Below are positions 1 through 9,163 of a DNA stretch of 64,000 bases, one piece after another. The notes under the pieces were generated by a model, which ran no database searches, was not told the DNA's origin, and saw nothing but the letters and a program-made list of their open reading frames with translations. The translations under genes were made by a program, and so were the position numbers. Origin of the DNA: Lactiplantibacillus mudanjiangensis. GTDB lineage: Bacteria; Bacillota; Bacilli; Lactobacillales; Lactobacillaceae. Position 1 is the stretch's first letter, and each line of letters opens with the position of its first letter. The stretch is from positions 248,001 through 312,000 of the forward strand of contig NZ_BJDY01000003.1 in the NCBI RefSeq assembly GCF_005405385.1. Direction: 5' to 3'.

Positions 1-283
1 AATCATCAAATTGACCACTCTTATTTTCAGCATATACTTTATTCAAAACCGGGCCATAACGCCAAGCCTCAAACTCAGCTTTAAATAATTCTTTTGGATA
101 ACGCGTCCCTTGTGCGAATTCATTTTCTGAAACATCATAATCAATATTGCCATAGGTCGCTGTGTAAAATGCCCATAAAAAATACAAGCTCTTTTGAATT
201 TTTAATGGTGTCGGATTGTCCAATTTATTCATTAAATGTGCAATTAACTCATTAACATCGTTAAAAACATACTGATTCAGCAT
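1..283 (-). CDS. Panacea/SocA-like domain protein, N-terminal part (cut by window edge)
   Basis: Translating the reverse strand from the ATG at 283 gives about 94 residues without a stop, running off the window. The reading contains LKIQKSLYFLWAFYTATYG followed by YPKELFKAEFEAWRYGPV, the hallmark layout of the Panacea (DUF4065, SocA-like, phage GepA) family: a helix ending in a tyrosine-rich segment, then a conserved EAWxxGPV block. A very strong Shine-Dalgarno (GGAGGGGGG) lies about 6 bases upstream of the ATG. Panacea proteins are often antitoxins or proteolytic adaptors, but no partner toxin is visible because the C-terminus and downstream neighbours are outside the window. The family call is by motif memory; the function is inference. 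Confidence 0.75.
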   Translation of the reverse strand, partial: MLNQYVFNDVNELIAHLMNKLDNPTPLKIQKSLYFLWAFYTATYGNIDYDVSENEFAQGTRYPKELFKAEFEAWRYGPVLNKVYAENKSGQFDD

Positions 284-449
284 ACTTAGATCCCCCCTCC
301 AATAATTCAACATATCATGTATCTTCATATTATATTGTTGCAGTAATCTTAACACAATACAACTACCTAGTACTAAACTTCAAGCAAACAATACCAAAGA
401 TTTACAATTCACGTTTCGCCGTGAACTAGCTTCATCCCCGCGGTAGCGT

Positions 450-455
450 TATAAT
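450..455 (+). promoter_or_regulatory. Putative -10 box of degV
   Basis: A perfect TATAAT lies 37 bases upstream of the degV start. The matching -35 region around 427-432 (TAGCTT) is poor, so this may be an activator-dependent or -10-driven promoter. Confidence 0.45.
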
Positions 456-491
456 ACAACTTAAATCTTTCAGTATGGAAGTAGGGAAAAA

Positions 492-1370
492 ATGAGAACA
501 GCAATTGTTACCGATAGTGCGAGTTACTTGTCCGCCGCGGATATTCAAAAATACGACATCCACGTCGTGCCGATCACCGTCATTTTCGGCCAACAAACTT
601 ATCTAGAAAACGTCGAAATCACATCGAAAGAATTTTACGAACGGATGCGAACTGCGGCGAAACTGCCAACCACGACTCAAGTCACGCTGGGACAAATGCA
701 ACAAATGTATGATCAACTAGCAGCTGACGGGTATGACGCGGTCATTAGTATTCATCTGTCTTCTGGGATCACTAGCTTCATCCCAAACTTAGAAAGCTAT
801 TTACCAAACGTCACCAACATTAAAGTTTACCCATTTGATTCCTTAATCACCGCGGGTGGTGAAGCCAATATGGTCTTACTAGCAGCAAAACTCGTTGCAG
901 CCGGCTATTCACCAGAACAAGTACTCCAAGAGTTAACCAAGCTGCGCGCCACAACACAAGTTTTCTTCATTGTCGATAACCTTAGTCATCTGGTTCGTAC
1001 TGGTCGTTTGTCGAATGCCTCCGGGCTAGTTGGGAACCTCTTACGGATTAAACCTATTTTGACTTTTGACGATGCTGGTAAGATTATCGCAATTGAAAAA
1101 GAACGGACCATGCGGCGCGCCTATCAAGGCATCAAAGCCAAACTAGCGCACGCCCTGGCAACCACGAAAGAGCCATTACGTGCCATGGTCGTTAATGGAA
1201 ACAATCCTAAGCTCCAAGCTGAATGGGTCGCAGATTTACATGCCAGTTTTCCAAATTTGATCATTGACGAAAGCGAAATCGGCCCAGTTGTCGGTGTTCA
1301 TGTCGGTGAAGGTGTCATGGGACTCTTTTGGGCCCAAGACTGGGAAAAATGGCCGATTACTAAAAATTAA
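492..1370 (+). CDS. DegV family fatty-acid-binding protein
   Basis: The 292-residue product matches the DegV family in full length. The N-terminus MRTAIVTDSASYL carries the family DSxxxL start, and the middle contains RLSNASGLVGNLLRIKPIL, the conserved lipid-contact and domain-joining segment. DegV proteins (FakB in staphylococci) bind a fatty acid for phosphorylation by a FakA kinase; no fakA is near here, as is usual for stand-alone paralogues. The start is supported by a GTAGGG ribosome site. The gene stands alone: the next gene is on the opposite strand. Substrate preference cannot be read from the sequence. Confidence 0.88.
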   Translation: MRTAIVTDSASYLSAADIQKYDIHVVPITVIFGQQTYLENVEITSKEFYERMRTAAKLPTTTQVTLGQMQQMYDQLAADGYDAVISIHLSSGITSFIPNLESYLPNVTNIKVYPFDSLITAGGEANMVLLAAKLVAAGYSPEQVLQELTKLRATTQVFFIVDNLSHLVRTGRLSNASGLVGNLLRIKPILTFDDAGKIIAIEKERTMRRAYQGIKAKLAHALATTKEPLRAMVVNGNNPKLQAEWVADLHASFPNLIIDESEIGPVVGVHVGEGVMGLFWAQDWEKWPITKN

Positions 1371-1373
1371 TCA

Positions 1374-1405
1374 TAAAAAATAGTCAACCATTAACGGCTG
1401 ACTAT
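1374..1405 (-). terminator. Rho-independent terminator of the XRE gene
   Basis: On the minus strand an ATAGTCA/TGACTAT stem with an inner GCC/GGT part is followed by a run of six T. It lies between the convergent degV and XRE genes and may serve both. Confidence 0.7.
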
Positions 1406-1420
1406 CGACATGAAGTCGAG

Positions 1421-1807
1421 TTAGCGTGATGCTTTCTTCGACTTTTTCTTTTTGCTTTTTTTAGTGGGCTTTTTGGTCGGTTCACTAGCTTTAGCAACCA
1501 GCTTATGACCCTTTTTCAAGAGCTTCGCGCGACCAATGACATCCAATTGTTCCCAAACGGCTAACAACTCAGGATCAATCGTTGGTTCACTAGCAACTGG
1601 TTCAGTTACCTCGGCACCAATTAACCACTCAGGTTCAACTTGCAAGGCTTGGGCCAAGACAACCACCTTATCATGTTTAGCCACATACTTACTGCTCAAC
1701 CACTGACTGATAGATGAACGACCAATCCCCGTTTGTTTCGCTAATTGCGCTGATGTGATTGGTACTTGTTGCATGGCTGCTTTCAATCGTTCGGCAAAGA
1801 TACTCAT
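1421..1807 (-). CDS. XRE-family transcriptional regulator with lysine-rich tail
   Basis: This 128-residue protein begins with a helix-turn-helix of the Cro/C1 type: residues about 7-62 read as ERLKAAMQQ, TSAQLAKQTGIGRSSISQW and a third helix ending in VEPEWLIG. The middle (PTIDPELLAVWEQLDVIGRAKLLKKGHKL) is a short acidic helix. The last 20 or so residues are almost only lysine, serine and threonine, which suggests non-specific nucleic-acid contact. The start is well set by AAAGGAGG 9 bases upstream. It is a single-gene unit with its own terminator. The target genes are unknown; divergent placement gives no clear clue. Confidence 0.8.
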   Translation of the reverse strand: MSIFAERLKAAMQQVPITSAQLAKQTGIGRSSISQWLSSKYVAKHDKVVVLAQALQVEPEWLIGAEVTEPVASEPTIDPELLAVWEQLDVIGRAKLLKKGHKLVAKASEPTKKPTKKSKKKKSKKASR

Positions 1808-1971
1808 ATTAATAGCCTCCTTTAATATTTAAACAGACGCGATCACGCCGGCAATTATAGTTAGTACGGTTTCCGTTCTAAGGCCCCATTTAAGGGCTGT
1901 TACTCATTATTCTAACCTGCTTCTAATCAGAATTCAACTTTGAGTTCGTTTTTCTGAACGATTAGTCAAAA

Positions 1972-2010
1972 AAACGTAGTTGAACTGAATTTTCAGCTCA
2001 ACCACGTTCA
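1972..2010 (-). terminator. Terminator of lepB
   Basis: On the minus strand CGTGGTTGA pairs with TCAACTACG around a loop holding a small AATTTTCAG element, followed by TTTTTTT. It starts directly after the lepB stop codon. Confidence 0.8.
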
Positions 2011-2011
2011 T

Positions 2012-2599
2012 TTATTGACCTAACGCATTCACATTATGCCGCTTTGTGGCATCCGTATCCCAGAATGGTACTTTAACCACACCAATCACTTTCTTTTGGG
2101 GCACAAAACCCCAGTAACGCCCGTCATTAGACACTGAACGATGGTCGCCTAGCACAAAATAATCATGCTTGGGGACTTTAGTCGTCTTCACATGCCAACT
2201 GTATTTATTGGATAACGACCACAAGTTCCAATTACCCGTTCCTTGAGTTCGTTCATATTGACTGATAAAGTTTTGTGAGATTTTTTTACCATTCACGTAA
2301 AGCTGGCCGTTCTTGGAACTGACCGTGTCGCCCGGCATCCCAATCACCCGTTTGACATACTTCACATTGGCTGACGTCGCATCTGGATCAACATGATAGG
2401 CATTAAAGACTACCACGCTCAACCGTTTAACTTTAGCGGTTTTAACCACCGCCACCCGTTCATTATTTTCTAAATTTGGTTCCATCGATGGACCATCAAC
2501 TCGCACCATCGAAAAAACAAAGTGGCGAATCACCATTGCGATCAGTAACCCCACAATAATTGGCAAGACCCAACTCATGACATTCTTAAACGTTTTCAT
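2012..2599 (-). CDS. lepB: Signal peptidase I
   Basis: A 195-residue type I signal peptidase. An N-terminal membrane helix (about residues 10-30, VLPIIVGLLIAMVIRHFVF) anchors it with the catalytic domain outside. The catalytic serine is S38 in VDGPSMEP and the general-base lysine is K83 in VKYVKRVIGMPGD, the Ser-Lys dyad of family S26. The C-terminal box reads FVLGDHRSVSNDGRYWG, another family signature. The enzyme removes signal peptides from exported proteins. An AGAGGGAG ribosome site precedes the ATG. It stands as a single gene with its own terminator. Lactobacilli usually have more than one such enzyme; which paralogue this is cannot be told. Confidence 0.93.
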   Translation of the reverse strand: MKTFKNVMSWVLPIIVGLLIAMVIRHFVFSMVRVDGPSMEPNLENNERVAVVKTAKVKRLSVVVFNAYHVDPDATSANVKYVKRVIGMPGDTVSSKNGQLYVNGKKISQNFISQYERTQGTGNWNLWSLSNKYSWHVKTTKVPKHDYFVLGDHRSVSNDGRYWGFVPQKKVIGVVKVPFWDTDATKRHNVNALGQ

Positions 2600-2704
2600 C
2601 CCACGAACTCCCTCTACCCAGCTAATTCTAAATCATTATAATCCAATTATAGGCGTGTGTCCGTTAATCCTGCCAGGTTACTATAAATTTAAAGAATCCG
2701 CGAA

Positions 2705-2740
2705 TAAAAAAGCGAGCCGAGAATTTATCTCCAGCTCGCT
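2705..2740 (-). terminator. Terminator downstream of mnmG and repeat copy 1
   Basis: On the minus strand AGCGAGC pairs with GCTCGCT and is followed by TTTTTT. It lies beyond repeat copy 1, so a transcript reading through mnmG would include the antisense of the repeat before ending here. Confidence 0.7.
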
Positions 2741-2838
2741 AATCATTAATTCAGTTTAGTTAAAGGTTGAAAGCTACTTTTTAGCAATGATCGTTGATCG
2801 ATATGATAAGCATTCATCGATCAAAACTAGTCATACTT

Positions 2839-3242
2839 GCCACCTACCGTTCACCCACCTTGAGCCGGAACGCTGTGGGCGGACCGGTTCAGCCAAAAAG
2901 CGGTCTGAACCGTCGTTTTGAACCACCCAAACCGTGTTTCAAAAGCGCCAAGCTCTAAGCGATAAATCGCTAAGAGCCTCCCACGGCTGGGCTCAATGTG
3001 AGCTCACTCTCGGTTATAGTAGTGATGACTCGATTGATTAACGTCCACAAGACAACCGGAGCCAGTCAGTGATGACGCCGGCAGTGAAAATATCGTTAGT
3101 CCGGTGATTTCCCCGGGCTTTACGATATGGACGACTTTTGAGCCTAGCGTTTTTTTGCTAGGCTCAAAAGCGAGGTGGCAGCCCGCACTTTGGCTGGAGC
3201 CGGTCCCCACAGCCGGCAGAATCATTGGCTGGCGTAGGTGGC
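2839..3242 (+). repeat. Structured ~400-bp interspersed repeat, copy 1
   Basis: This is one of four copies in the window. It starts GCCACCTACC and ends GCGTAGGTGGC, giving terminal inverted repeats. Inside are at least seven hairpin stems, including CGGTTCAG/CTGAACCG, GCTCT-A-AGCGA/TCGCT-A-AGAGC, ATATCGT/ACGATAT and a perfect CTTTTGAGCCTAGC/GCTAGGCTCAAAAG. It sits between lepB and mnmG in intergenic DNA. About 60 bases to its left (from about 2777) also resemble the flanks of the other copies, so the true left edge may lie further out. Apparent open frames inside it are not conserved between copies. It is a mobile repeat, a structured RNA, or both. Confidence 0.9.
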
Positions 3243-3273
3243 TAATTTAGAGCCAATATCTTTCAACCTTTAA

Positions 3274-5187
3274 TTAGTCAGCAACTTTTGCAATACGCCC
3301 TTGTTGAATGTAAACACTCAAAATAGCGATATCAGCGGGGTTAACGCCACTAATTCGTGACGCCTGTGCAATCGTTGTCGGTTGAATCTTCTTAAGTTTT
3401 TGATGGGCTTCGGTTGCAAGGCCATCAATTGCGTCATAATCAATCCGGTCAGGAATTTGCTTAGCTTCCATCTTCTTCAAGTGAGCCACCCGTTCTTCGG
3501 CCTTCTTGATATATCCTGCATACTTAATTTGAATTTCAACTTGTTCGACAATGTGTCGTTCCAATGGTGCTGGCGCAGCAGGAATAAATTGCGCTAGGTC
3601 CGCATAACGAACTTCAGGCCGTTTCAAAAAGTCAGCTGCCAAAACACCATCTTTTAATTCACCCGAATGCCGGTCGCGTAAGAATTGATTAACCTCATCC
3701 GTTGGTTTAATTCTTATTTTGCCTAATCGGTCAAGTTCATTCTTAATTGCTTCACGTTTAGCTTCAAAAGCCGTATAACGATCATCATCGATCAATCCAA
3801 GTTCATGTCCCTTGTCGGTTAACCGTAAATCAGCATTATCATGACGCAAGATTAAGCGGTATTCAGCCCGGCTGGTCAATAAGCGATATGGTTCTTTAGT
3901 TCCCTTAGTGACCAAATCATCGATCATCACACCGATATAGGCATCGCTACGCTTCAACGTCATTTGACCACGATCAAGTGCTCGTAAACCGGCATTAATC
4001 CCGGCGATTAACCCTTGACCCGCAGCTTCTTCATAACCAGAAGTCCCATTGGTTTGTCCGGCCGTATATAAGTTCTTAACCAGCTTGGTTTCCAAGGTAG
4101 CTTTTAGTTGGTAAGGGGCCACAACATCATATTCAATCGCATAACCTGGCCGCATCATCGCAGCATTTTCAAGCCCAGCAATAGAATGCAAGATCTCTTG
4201 TTGCACTTCTTCTGGCATCGATGTCGATAACCCTTGAACATACCATTCGTCGGTATTACGGCCTTCAGGTTCGAGGAACAATTGATGGCGCTTCTTGTCT
4301 GCAAAGCGCACAATCTTGTCTTCGATTGATGGACAATAACGAGGGCCAACACCTTCAATGACACCAGTAAACATTGGTGCACGATCAAGATTATCGCGAA
4401 TAATCTTATGCGTGGTTTCGTTGGTGTACGTTAACCAGCAAGACAATTGATGCTTTAAATCTAAATAGGCTTCATCATCTGTTTCAAAGCTAAAATGATG
4501 GGGTTCTGGATCGCCCGGTTGTTCTTCGGTGACACTATAGTCAATGGTTGTCCCATCAACTCGTGGCGGCGTCCCAGTCTTGAATCGTTCCAAGTCAAAG
4601 CCAAGCTTTTCAAGATCACCAGATAGCTTCATCGCTGGCTGCGAGTTGTTAGGACCTGATGAATACATTAATTCACCGATAATAATCTTCCCACGAGCAG
4701 CGGTCCCAGTGGTTAAGACCACACTCTTGGCACTGTAACGCGCCCCAGTGTTGGTAATGACCCCTTTACAAATCCCATCTTCCACGATCAACCCATCGAC
4801 AATCCCTTGGCGCAAAGTCAAATTAGGTTCACGTTCAATGGTATGCTTCATTTCTGCATGATAAGCATGCTTGTCCGCTTGGGCCCGTAATGCCCGCACA
4901 GCTGGGCCTTTACCCGTGTTGAGCATCCGCATTTGAACATAGGTCTTATCAATATTGCGGCCCATTTCGCCCCCTAAGGCGTCAATCTCACGGACCACGA
5001 TCCCTTTAGCCGGACCCCCAACTGATGGGTTACAAGGCATAAAAGCGACCATATCTAAGTTAATGGTCATGAGTAAGGTCCGGTTACCCATGCGCGCAGC
5101 GGCTAACGCGGCTTCAGAACCGGCATGGCCGGCACCGACTACGATCACGTCGTAGTCTTGACCCGCGTATTGCTTTACTTTTGTCAT
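3274..5187 (-). CDS. mnmG: tRNA uridine-5-carboxymethylaminomethyl modification enzyme MnmG (GidA)
   Basis: This 637-residue FAD protein has the expected family length. The dinucleotide-binding motif [17 protein letters not shown] is at residues 17-33, and the GidA signature [11 protein letters not shown] follows at about residue 52. The C-terminal helical domain reads to residue 637 without damage. With MnmE it adds the cmnm5 group to uridine 34 of several tRNAs, using 5,10-methylene-tetrahydrofolate, FAD and glycine or ammonium. It lies 26 bases downstream of mnmE on the same strand, so the two are co-transcribed, matching their action as one complex. GGAGGAAA lies 12 bases before the ATG. 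Confidence 0.97.
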   Translation of the reverse strand: MTKVKQYAGQDYDVIVVGAGHAGSEAALAAARMGNRTLLMTINLDMVAFMPCNPSVGGPAKGIVVREIDALGGEMGRNIDKTYVQMRMLNTGKGPAVRALRAQADKHAYHAEMKHTIEREPNLTLRQGIVDGLIVEDGICKGVITNTGARYSAKSVVLTTGTAARGKIIIGELMYSSGPNNSQPAMKLSGDLEKLGFDLERFKTGTPPRVDGTTIDYSVTEEQPGDPEPHHFSFETDDEAYLDLKHQLSCWLTYTNETTHKIIRDNLDRAPMFTGVIEGVGPRYCPSIEDKIVRFADKKRHQLFLEPEGRNTDEWYVQGLSTSMPEEVQQEILHSIAGLENAAMMRPGYAIEYDVVAPYQLKATLETKLVKNLYTAGQTNGTSGYEEAAGQGLIAGINAGLRALDRGQMTLKRSDAYIGVMIDDLVTKGTKEPYRLLTSRAEYRLILRHDNADLRLTDKGHELGLIDDDRYTAFEAKREAIKNELDRLGKIRIKPTDEVNQFLRDRHSGELKDGVLAADFLKRPEVRYADLAQFIPAAPAPLERHIVEQVEIQIKYAGYIKKAEERVAHLKKMEAKQIPDRIDYDAIDGLATEAHQKLKKIQPTTIAQASRISGVNPADIAILSVYIQQGRIAKVAD

Positions 5188-5213
5188 AATTAACGATTTC
5201 CTCCATGCTAACG

Positions 5214-6605
5214 CTATTTACCCAAACAGAATTGACTAAATAGTTGATCTAATAGTTCGTCTTCATAACTATCCCCGGTAATTTGTCCAAGGAATTCCCA
5301 ACAACGGGTCATGTCAATCTGTACTAAATCGACTGGCATCCCAGCAGCCAAACCGGTTTGCACATCTTGCAAGGCCTGTTTAGCTTGATTAAGCAACCCA
5401 ATATGGCGCGCATTGGTTACCATCACACTGTTTTGGCTACTTTCAATCCCTTCGTCAAAGAAGAGTTTAGCAATCCGTTGCTCAAGTTGTTCAACACCAG
5501 CTTGTTTCAAGACCGACATTTTTAAGACATCGGCCATCTCCACGTGGTTGGCAAGCTTAGCTTGATCCAATTGTGCTGGTAAATCGGTCTTGTTTAAAAT
5601 CACAATCCGTTTTGTCTCTTCAGTCGCGTTTAACAATTCCAGATCAGCATCCGTCAACGGTTGGCTGTTATCTAAGACTAGTAAGACCAAGTCAGCCGCG
5701 CCAATCGCCTTGCGACTACGTTCGACCCCGATCTTTTCAACTTTGTCTTCGGTATCCCGAATGCCCGCAGTATCAACTAGCTTCAACGGTACCCCGCGCA
5801 CATTAACGTATTCTTCAATCACGTCACGTGTGGTACCGGCCACATCCGTCACAATGGCTTTATCTTCATGCAATAAATGGTTCAGCAAACTGGATTTACC
5901 CACATTTGGTCGACCAATAATCGCGGTAGCAAGCCCTTCACGCAACACTTTTCCTTGTTTGGCACTCGCCAACAATTGATTGATACTTTGACTCACTTCA
6001 GCGGCTTTTTCGGTTAGCATCTTGGTGGTCATCGCTTCAACCGCATCATATTCCGGATAATCAATGTTAACTTCGACTTGGGCTAAGACGTCCAAAATGT
6101 CTTGGCGCAAGTGTCGAATCAACGTTGATAAGTTCCCGTCCAATTGATTGAGGGCAACCTTCATTGACTTATCCGTTTTTGCTCGAATCAAGTCCATCAC
6201 GGCTTCGGCTTGTGATAAATCCAAACGACCATTTAAAAAGGCCCGTTTCGTAAACTCACCTGGTTCAGCCATCCGTGCGCCGTGGCTCAAAATCAACTGT
6301 AAGATCTCATTAGTGGCAACTAGACCACCATGACAGTTAATTTCAATCACGTCTTCACGTGTATAGGTTTTCGGTGCCCGCATGACTGAAGCCATCACTT
6401 CATCGACTTCTTGGTGCGTCTCCGGGTCAACAATGTGGCCATAGTTAATCGTATGGCTAGCCACTTGTTTCAAGTCTTTACCTTTAAACAGTTGGGTAAC
6501 GACTTCAAAAGTCTGCTCCCCACTAATCCGAATAATTGAAATTCCACCTTCACCAGGTGGTGTCGAGATAGCCGCAATCGTATCAAATTCCGTGGTCGTC
6601 GGCAT
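5214..6605 (-). CDS. mnmE: tRNA modification GTPase MnmE (TrmE)
   Basis: The 463-residue protein has the three MnmE parts: an N-terminal tetrahydrofolate-binding domain opening with [22 protein letters not shown], a helical domain, and an inserted GTPase domain with the P-loop [12 protein letters not shown] and switch DVAGTTRD. The protein ends in CLGK, the conserved C-terminal cysteine motif needed for modification activity. It partners MnmG, encoded immediately downstream. An AAAGGAAAT ribosome site lies about 10 bases from the ATG. The 240-base gap to jag upstream holds a promoter, a hairpin with T-run and probably a second promoter, so mnmE expression may be attenuated. Confidence 0.97.
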   Translation of the reverse strand: MPTTTEFDTIAAISTPPGEGGISIIRISGEQTFEVVTQLFKGKDLKQVASHTINYGHIVDPETHQEVDEVMASVMRAPKTYTREDVIEINCHGGLVATNEILQLILSHGARMAEPGEFTKRAFLNGRLDLSQAEAVMDLIRAKTDKSMKVALNQLDGNLSTLIRHLRQDILDVLAQVEVNIDYPEYDAVEAMTTKMLTEKAAEVSQSINQLLASAKQGKVLREGLATAIIGRPNVGKSSLLNHLLHEDKAIVTDVAGTTRDVIEEYVNVRGVPLKLVDTAGIRDTEDKVEKIGVERSRKAIGAADLVLLVLDNSQPLTDADLELLNATEETKRIVILNKTDLPAQLDQAKLANHVEMADVLKMSVLKQAGVEQLEQRIAKLFFDEGIESSQNSVMVTNARHIGLLNQAKQALQDVQTGLAAGMPVDLVQIDMTRCWEFLGQITGDSYEDELLDQLFSQFCLGK

Positions 6606-6704
6606 GTCATCATCATTTCCTTTCTAACCATGTCACAGCGTTTTAACGCCTAATACTATACCAAGCTTCTTAACTAATTAGTTAATGATATGTCCTAAAA
6701 TGCA

Positions 6705-6763
6705 GAAAAAAAGCGCCTAGTCCACGCCACCTTAAAGCGTGGATAAAGCACTTTGACTACTTT
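6705..6763 (-). terminator. Terminator or attenuator in the mnmE leader
   Basis: On the minus strand AGTGC-TTTA-TCCACGC pairs with GCGTGGA-CTAG-GCGC around a short loop and runs into TTTTTTT. It lies after the promoter at 6792-6820 and before mnmE, so it either ends jag transcripts, ends a small RNA of about 80 bases, or attenuates mnmE. Confidence 0.75.
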
Positions 6764-6791
6764 ATCTAAAAGATAAGAATGATTACCACTT

Positions 6792-6820
6792 ACTATAATA
6801 GCTCAATTGATGTTTGTCAA
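6792..6820 (-). promoter_or_regulatory. Near-consensus promoter between jag and mnmE
   Basis: On the minus strand TTGACA (6815-6820) and TATAGT (6792-6797) are separated by exactly 17 bases. Transcription would start near 6785 and meet the terminator hairpin at 6763-6705. Confidence 0.75.
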
Positions 6821-6847
6821 ACGCCTGTTTGCGTTAATTTAAATGAG

Positions 6848-7669
6848 CTATTTACGACTCGCAACAACCACGGCCCGGTGCGGATCGCGGCCCTCTGAGA
6901 AGGTCGTCACGTGATTATTATCAGCAAGTTCTGCATGGATCAACTTTCGTTCAAACGATGGCATTGGATCTAAAAAGACTTGCTTGCCGGTCGCAACGGC
7001 TTCGCGCGCCGTACTTTCCGCTAATCGTTTTAACGTTTCTGCCCGCCGTTCTCGATAGTCATCGACATCTAAAACCACATTCACATGCGACGCCCCATGA
7101 TGATTCATATAAACTTGCGCCAAATCTTGTAACGCATTAATTGTCCGACCATGCTTCCCAATAAGTAAGCCTTGTTTAGCCGTGTCAAAATTAAGTGTCG
7201 CATAGCGATTGCCAAAGTCTACATCCAAATCAGCTGGAATACCTAGTTGTTTAACCACTTCCAACAAGTACGCACTTAAATCCCGCACAGCTTGTTCGTT
7301 GGCTGCTTGACGTTCAGCAATTTCTGCATCCGTCCGTTGCGGTGTTTCAACCACTTTAGCTGGTTTTGGACTTGCCTTAACCGCAGCTTTGGGTTTTACT
7401 GGCGCTTTAGCTTTTGGCTTTGATGATTGTGGCATTTTCGGTTTAACCACAGCCTTTTTCGATACCGCTGCTGGTTGGCTAGGTGCCACTGGTGTTGCGA
7501 CCGGCTTAACCGTGATTTCCACTTGAGCCAAGCGTTTCCCCAATCCTAAAAATCCCTTTTTAGGGTTAGCGATAACTTTAGTGTTCACTTGATCGCGAGT
7601 TGTTTGTAATTGTTTAAGTCCCGCGGCAATTGCTGCTTCGACGGTATGACCTTCAAATACTGTCATCAT
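6848..7669 (-). CDS. jag: RNA-binding protein KhpB (Jag)
   Basis: The 273-residue protein has the three-part Jag layout: an N-terminal Jag-N domain (residues 1-55, TVFEGHTVEAAIAAGLKQL and NPKKGFLGLGKRLAQVE), a long Ala/Lys/Pro linker (about 60-125), then KH-II (GLLIGKHGRTINALQDLAQVY) and R3H (ending DPHRAVVVASRK) RNA-binding domains. KhpB with KhpA binds RNA and influences cell elongation in streptococci and lactobacilli. Normally jag follows yidC directly; here a copy of the 400-bp repeat and a terminator separate them. A GAGGAGG site precedes two adjacent ATG codons; the second (7666) has the better spacing. Confidence 0.93.
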   Translation of the reverse strand: MMTVFEGHTVEAAIAAGLKQLQTTRDQVNTKVIANPKKGFLGLGKRLAQVEITVKPVATPVAPSQPAAVSKKAVVKPKMPQSSKPKAKAPVKPKAAVKASPKPAKVVETPQRTDAEIAERQAANEQAVRDLSAYLLEVVKQLGIPADLDVDFGNRYATLNFDTAKQGLLIGKHGRTINALQDLAQVYMNHHGASHVNVVLDVDDYRERRAETLKRLAESTAREAVATGKQVFLDPMPSFERKLIHAELADNNHVTTFSEGRDPHRAVVVASRK

Positions 7670-7865
7670 AATCCTCCTCGATAAAATACCTGTGCTTATT
7701 ATAGCATTTCATGGTTATCGATGGGGTCGGAACCTCACAAGATCATTATTGACTATTCAGTAAAAATAAATTCAATTTGATATAAACCACTAAAGATTGA
7801 CTATTGTTTTAGCAATTATCGCTGATATGGGCAAGTATATCCATCAATCAAAAATAGATCGGCTT
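7670..7865 (-). promoter_or_regulatory. jag upstream region with -10 box
   Basis: On the minus strand a perfect TATAAT lies about 30 bases ahead of the jag start codon, but no good -35 is seen at normal spacing. Its presence fits with jag being separated from yidC by the repeat and so needing its own promoter. Confidence 0.45.
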
Positions 7866-8258
7866 GCCACCTACCGTTCGCTCACCTTGAGCCGGAACGC
7901 TGTGGGCGGACCGGTTCAGCCAAAAGGCGGTCTGAACCATCGTTGTGAACCACTAACCCCGTGTTTCAAAAGCGCCAGGATCTAAGCGATAAATCGCTAA
8001 GATGCCTCCCACGGCTGGGCTCAATATGAGCTCACTCTCGGTTATGTCGGTTGATTAACATCTGTAATTTAACCGGAGCCAGCCGGTGATGGCGCCGGCC
8101 GTGAAAACATCGTTGGTCCGGATGATCTTTTCCGGGCTTACGATGTGGACGACTTTTGAGACTAGCGGTTTTGGCTAGGCTTAAAAGCGAGGTGGAAGCC
8201 CGCACTTTGGCTGAAGCCGGTCCCACAGCTGGCAGAATCACTGGCTGACGTAGGTGGC
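7866..8258 (+). repeat. Structured ~400-bp interspersed repeat, copy 2
   Basis: It starts GCCACCTACC and ends ACGTAGGTGGC and is colinear with copy 1 throughout. Compared with copy 1 the stem GCTCT/AGAGC has become GATCT/AGATGC and ATATCGT/ACGATAT has become ACATCGT/ACGATGT, both changes keeping the pairing. It lies between jag and yidC, downstream of the yidC terminator. The 60 bases on its left (from about 7805, TTTTAGCAATTATCG) resemble the left flank of copy 1. Orientation is the same as copies 1 and 3. Confidence 0.9.
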
Positions 8259-8278
8259 ATAGTTTATTAAATAGACAA

Positions 8279-8307
8279 CAAAAAAAGACCCACCACATGG
8301 CAGGTCT
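8279..8307 (-). terminator. Terminator of yidC
   Basis: On the minus strand AGACCTGCCA pairs imperfectly with TGGTGGGTCT and is followed by TTTTTTT. It ends the rpmH-rnpA-yidC transcript before repeat copy 2. Confidence 0.75.
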
Positions 8308-8315
8308 CATTGTAT

Positions 8316-9149
8316 TTAACGTTTATGATTTCTAATCGCACGCTTCTTGGCACGTTCAATCGCACGTTGACGATCTTTAGCCGCTTGTTGCTTTTCAGCA
8401 CGTTGACGGTTGATCTTAAATGGGTTTTGCAACAACATTGTCTGACCAACTTGGAACGCGTTGGAAATCACCCAGTAAAGTGACAAGGCAGATGGGACAT
8501 TGATGGCGGTAACCAAAATGACTAACGGCATCAAGTAGGTCATCCACTGTGTCATCCCATTTTGTTCTGGTTGCGACTTCATCGCTAACCAGGAACTAGC
8601 GAACGTAAATAACGCTGCTAGAATTGGCAAAATGTAATATGGATCTTTACTACCAAGTTGTAACCATAAGAACGTCCCTGATTTTAAGACTTGCGTCCGC
8701 CAGATGGCCTGGTACAACGCAATCAAAATTGGTAACTGAACTAATAATGGTAACATGCTGGCCATTGGATGGACCCCATGTTTGCTATAAAGCTTCTTCA
8801 TCTCGGCTTGTAGCTTTTGCTGAGTTTCCATATCGCGTGATGAATATTGCTTTTGTAAAGCCTTCATCTGCGGTTGAATTTCCTGCATTGCTAACATGCT
8901 ACGAGTTTGGAAGATCATTAATGGCAAAATGATAATCCGGATAATCAACGTAAACGCGATAATCCCAAGTCCATAACTCTGACCGAACAAGTGTGACAAC
9001 CAAATAATCGCCCGTGAGAAGTTTAGGATGATACCGCCATCCCAAAATCCGGTACTCTTATCCGTAATCGGGGTATTACTACACCCGGTCAGTACTAACG
9101 CAATGGCTAGCACGGAAAGCATTGCCAGTATTTTTCTATACTTTTTCAA
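8316..9149 (-). CDS. yidC: Membrane protein insertase YidC (SpoIIIJ/OxaA type), lipoprotein
   Basis: The 277-residue protein starts with a lipoprotein signal peptide, with lipobox LTGC and lipidated C23. It then shows the five membrane segments of the short Gram-positive YidC form, with the hydrophilic-groove region FTLIIRIIILPLMIFQTRSM carrying the groove arginine, the family block PMASMLPLLVQLPILIALYQAI, and a basic C-terminal tail rich in K and R suited to ribosome binding. It inserts membrane proteins alone or with SecYEG. The gene is 14 bases downstream of rnpA on the same strand, the classic rpmH-rnpA-yidC order. A second copy (YidC2) is usual in this group but is not in this window. 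Confidence 0.95.
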   Translation of the reverse strand: MKKYRKILAMLSVLAIALVLTGCSNTPITDKSTGFWDGGIILNFSRAIIWLSHLFGQSYGLGIIAFTLIIRIIILPLMIFQTRSMLAMQEIQPQMKALQKQYSSRDMETQQKLQAEMKKLYSKHGVHPMASMLPLLVQLPILIALYQAIWRTQVLKSGTFLWLQLGSKDPYYILPILAALFTFASSWLAMKSQPEQNGMTQWMTYLMPLVILVTAINVPSALSLYWVISNAFQVGQTMLLQNPFKINRQRAEKQQAAKDRQRAIERAKKRAIRNHKR

Positions 9150-9163
9150 ACGAATATCCTCAC

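Noticed and set aside
3004-3225. Open frame on the minus strand inside repeat copy 1 (ILPAVG.. start), with a similar one at 8032-8310 in copy 2
   Set aside because: The frames share only the first few residues and then diverge through length differences between the copies; base-pairing rather than codons is conserved.
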